In this document: piece after piece, positions 63,441-64,000 of the stretch
Layout of the letters: each line of letters begins with the position of its first letter
Position numbering within the stretch: position 1 is the first letter of the stretch
From: Allosphingosinicella deserti
Lineage (GTDB): Bacteria; Pseudomonadota; Alphaproteobacteria; Sphingomonadales; Sphingomonadaceae
NCBI RefSeq assembly: GCF_003012735.1
Contig: NZ_PXYI01000008.1
Coordinates: forward strand, 124,001-188,000
Reading direction: 5' to 3'
DNA length: 64,000 bases
Made by a program: the position numbers and the translations under genes
The notes under the pieces: model-generated
What the model was told of the DNA's origin: nothing
The model's database searches: none
The model's input: only the letters and a program-made list of their open reading frames with translations

Positions 63441-64000
63441 TCACGCCATCCACGGACCCGTGATGGCGAGCGTCTTTCCGGGGCTGTAGACGTTAACGAA
63501 CATCGTCCGCCCATCCGGGGAGAAGCACGCCCCGGCAAGCTCGGTCTGGGCATGAAGCCGGGCGAACGCATACACATCGCCCGCGGGCGTGATGCCGCGC
63601 AGGTGATTGTCGACGACCGCCGTATACTGGTCCTCGCATACGATCAGGTGACCGTTCGGCGCCACCGTGATGTTGTCCCCGAAATTTAGCATCGCCTCGC
63701 TCGTCGATTCGACGAAGAGCTGGAGCCGGCCCGGTGCGTCCGCTTCGCCCGGCTGGCCTTCGTTGCGGGAGGGGCGGTAGCGCATCACCTGGCTGAGCTT
63801 GGCCGCGCCGCCGGACGTGCAGCAGAAATAGAGTTCGTTCGCGCCGAAATGGATGCCTTCGCCACGCGCGAAGAGGGCGGCTCCGGACCGGTTGCCGCGC
63901 TTGCGCAAATCGTCGTTGGTACTGTCGACACCGTCGAGATCGATCCAGCGCGCGGCCGCCCATTGGCCGACGTTCAGCGTGGCGGCGTTCCAGTTGCGGC
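63441..64000 (-). CDS. PhoX-like (DUF839) alkaline phosphatase, C-terminal part
   Basis: The frame is open from the right edge of the window, so the N-terminus is missing; at least 186 residues are visible. It reads 'WAAARWIDLDGVDSTNDDLR', then 'GEGIHFGANELYFCCTSGG', 'NFGDNITVAPNGHLIVCEDQ' and 'ACFSPDGRTMFVNVYSPGKT', closing the beta-propeller. These are features of the PhoX/DUF839 family of calcium- and iron-dependent phosphatases, with Tat signals in complete members. It would hydrolyse phosphomonoesters outside the cytosol. Confidence 0.82.
   Translation of the reverse strand, partial: RNWNAATLNVGQWAAARWIDLDGVDSTNDDLRKRGNRSGAALFARGEGIHFGANELYFCCTSGGAAKLSQVMRYRPSRNEGQPGEADAPGRLQLFVESTSEAMLNFGDNITVAPNGHLIVCEDQYTAVVDNHLRGITPAGDVYAFARLHAQTELAGACFSPDGRTMFVNVYSPGKTLAITGPWMA

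Overview
The window looks like chromosomal DNA of a GC-rich alphaproteobacterium, most likely a member of the Sphingomonadales (Sphingomonas-like). This is inferred from gene content: a TorF-type porin leading a kdp operon, HWE-type histidine kinases, a PadR/membrane-protein pair, a DUF6683-like secreted protein, a HIG1-domain protein and many small alphaproteobacterial hypotheticals. No rRNA, tRNA, CRISPR array, integrase, transposase or phage module was recognised.

Layout. 0-9 kb: end of a TPR protein, a DUF4838 secreted protein, a PafA-like alkaline phosphatase, the ABC-F ATPase Uup, and a run of small proteins. 9-14.3 kb: a secreted alpha/beta hydrolase, then an ECF sigma / anti-sigma / fasciclin module divergent from a trimeric autotransporter adhesin. 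14.3-25.8 kb: housekeeping and stress genes (OsmC, two glutathione transferases, an EEP-family hydrolase, NTF2-like, cupin, CPBP protease, class C beta-lactamase-like hydrolase, DUF6683, PadR plus membrane partner) and a small lipoprotein. 25.9-43.7 kb: six large genes on the minus strand, tightly packed, that look like one 18-kb operon. 44.2-52.9 kb: an eight-gene minus-strand operon: TorF-type porin, a 27-residue membrane peptide, then kdpF-A-B-C-D-E. 53.3-61 kb: a signalling neighbourhood with two single-domain response regulators, an HWE histidine kinase, two paralogous Crp/Fnr regulators, a decayed HWE kinase and a frameshifted DUF6894 gene. 60.7-64 kb: GNAT, NTF2-like, cupin, HIG1 and a partial PhoX-like phosphatase.

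The best candidate for an undescribed system is the 25,858-43,677 operon. Its order of transcription is: a PhoD-like metallophosphatase without a visible export signal; a 1,089-residue beta-rich protein (DUF6603-like); three proteins of 424, 546 and 1,994 residues of no family I can name, the last with two long coiled coils; and a 1,039-residue protein carrying a PA14 domain and a discoidin-like segment. None shows an obvious signal peptide or membrane helix. A decayed partial copy of the lipoprotein gene that borders the operon on one side (25,142-25,747) lies on the other side (about 43,950-44,095) in the same orientation, so the operon sits between diverged direct repeats.

Other points of note: three different alkaline-phosphatase families in one window, a 27-residue peptide before kdpF, two pseudogenes in the signalling region, a chain of 4-nt overlapping short ORFs near 62 kb, and a nested stem-loop upstream of the gene at 17,555.
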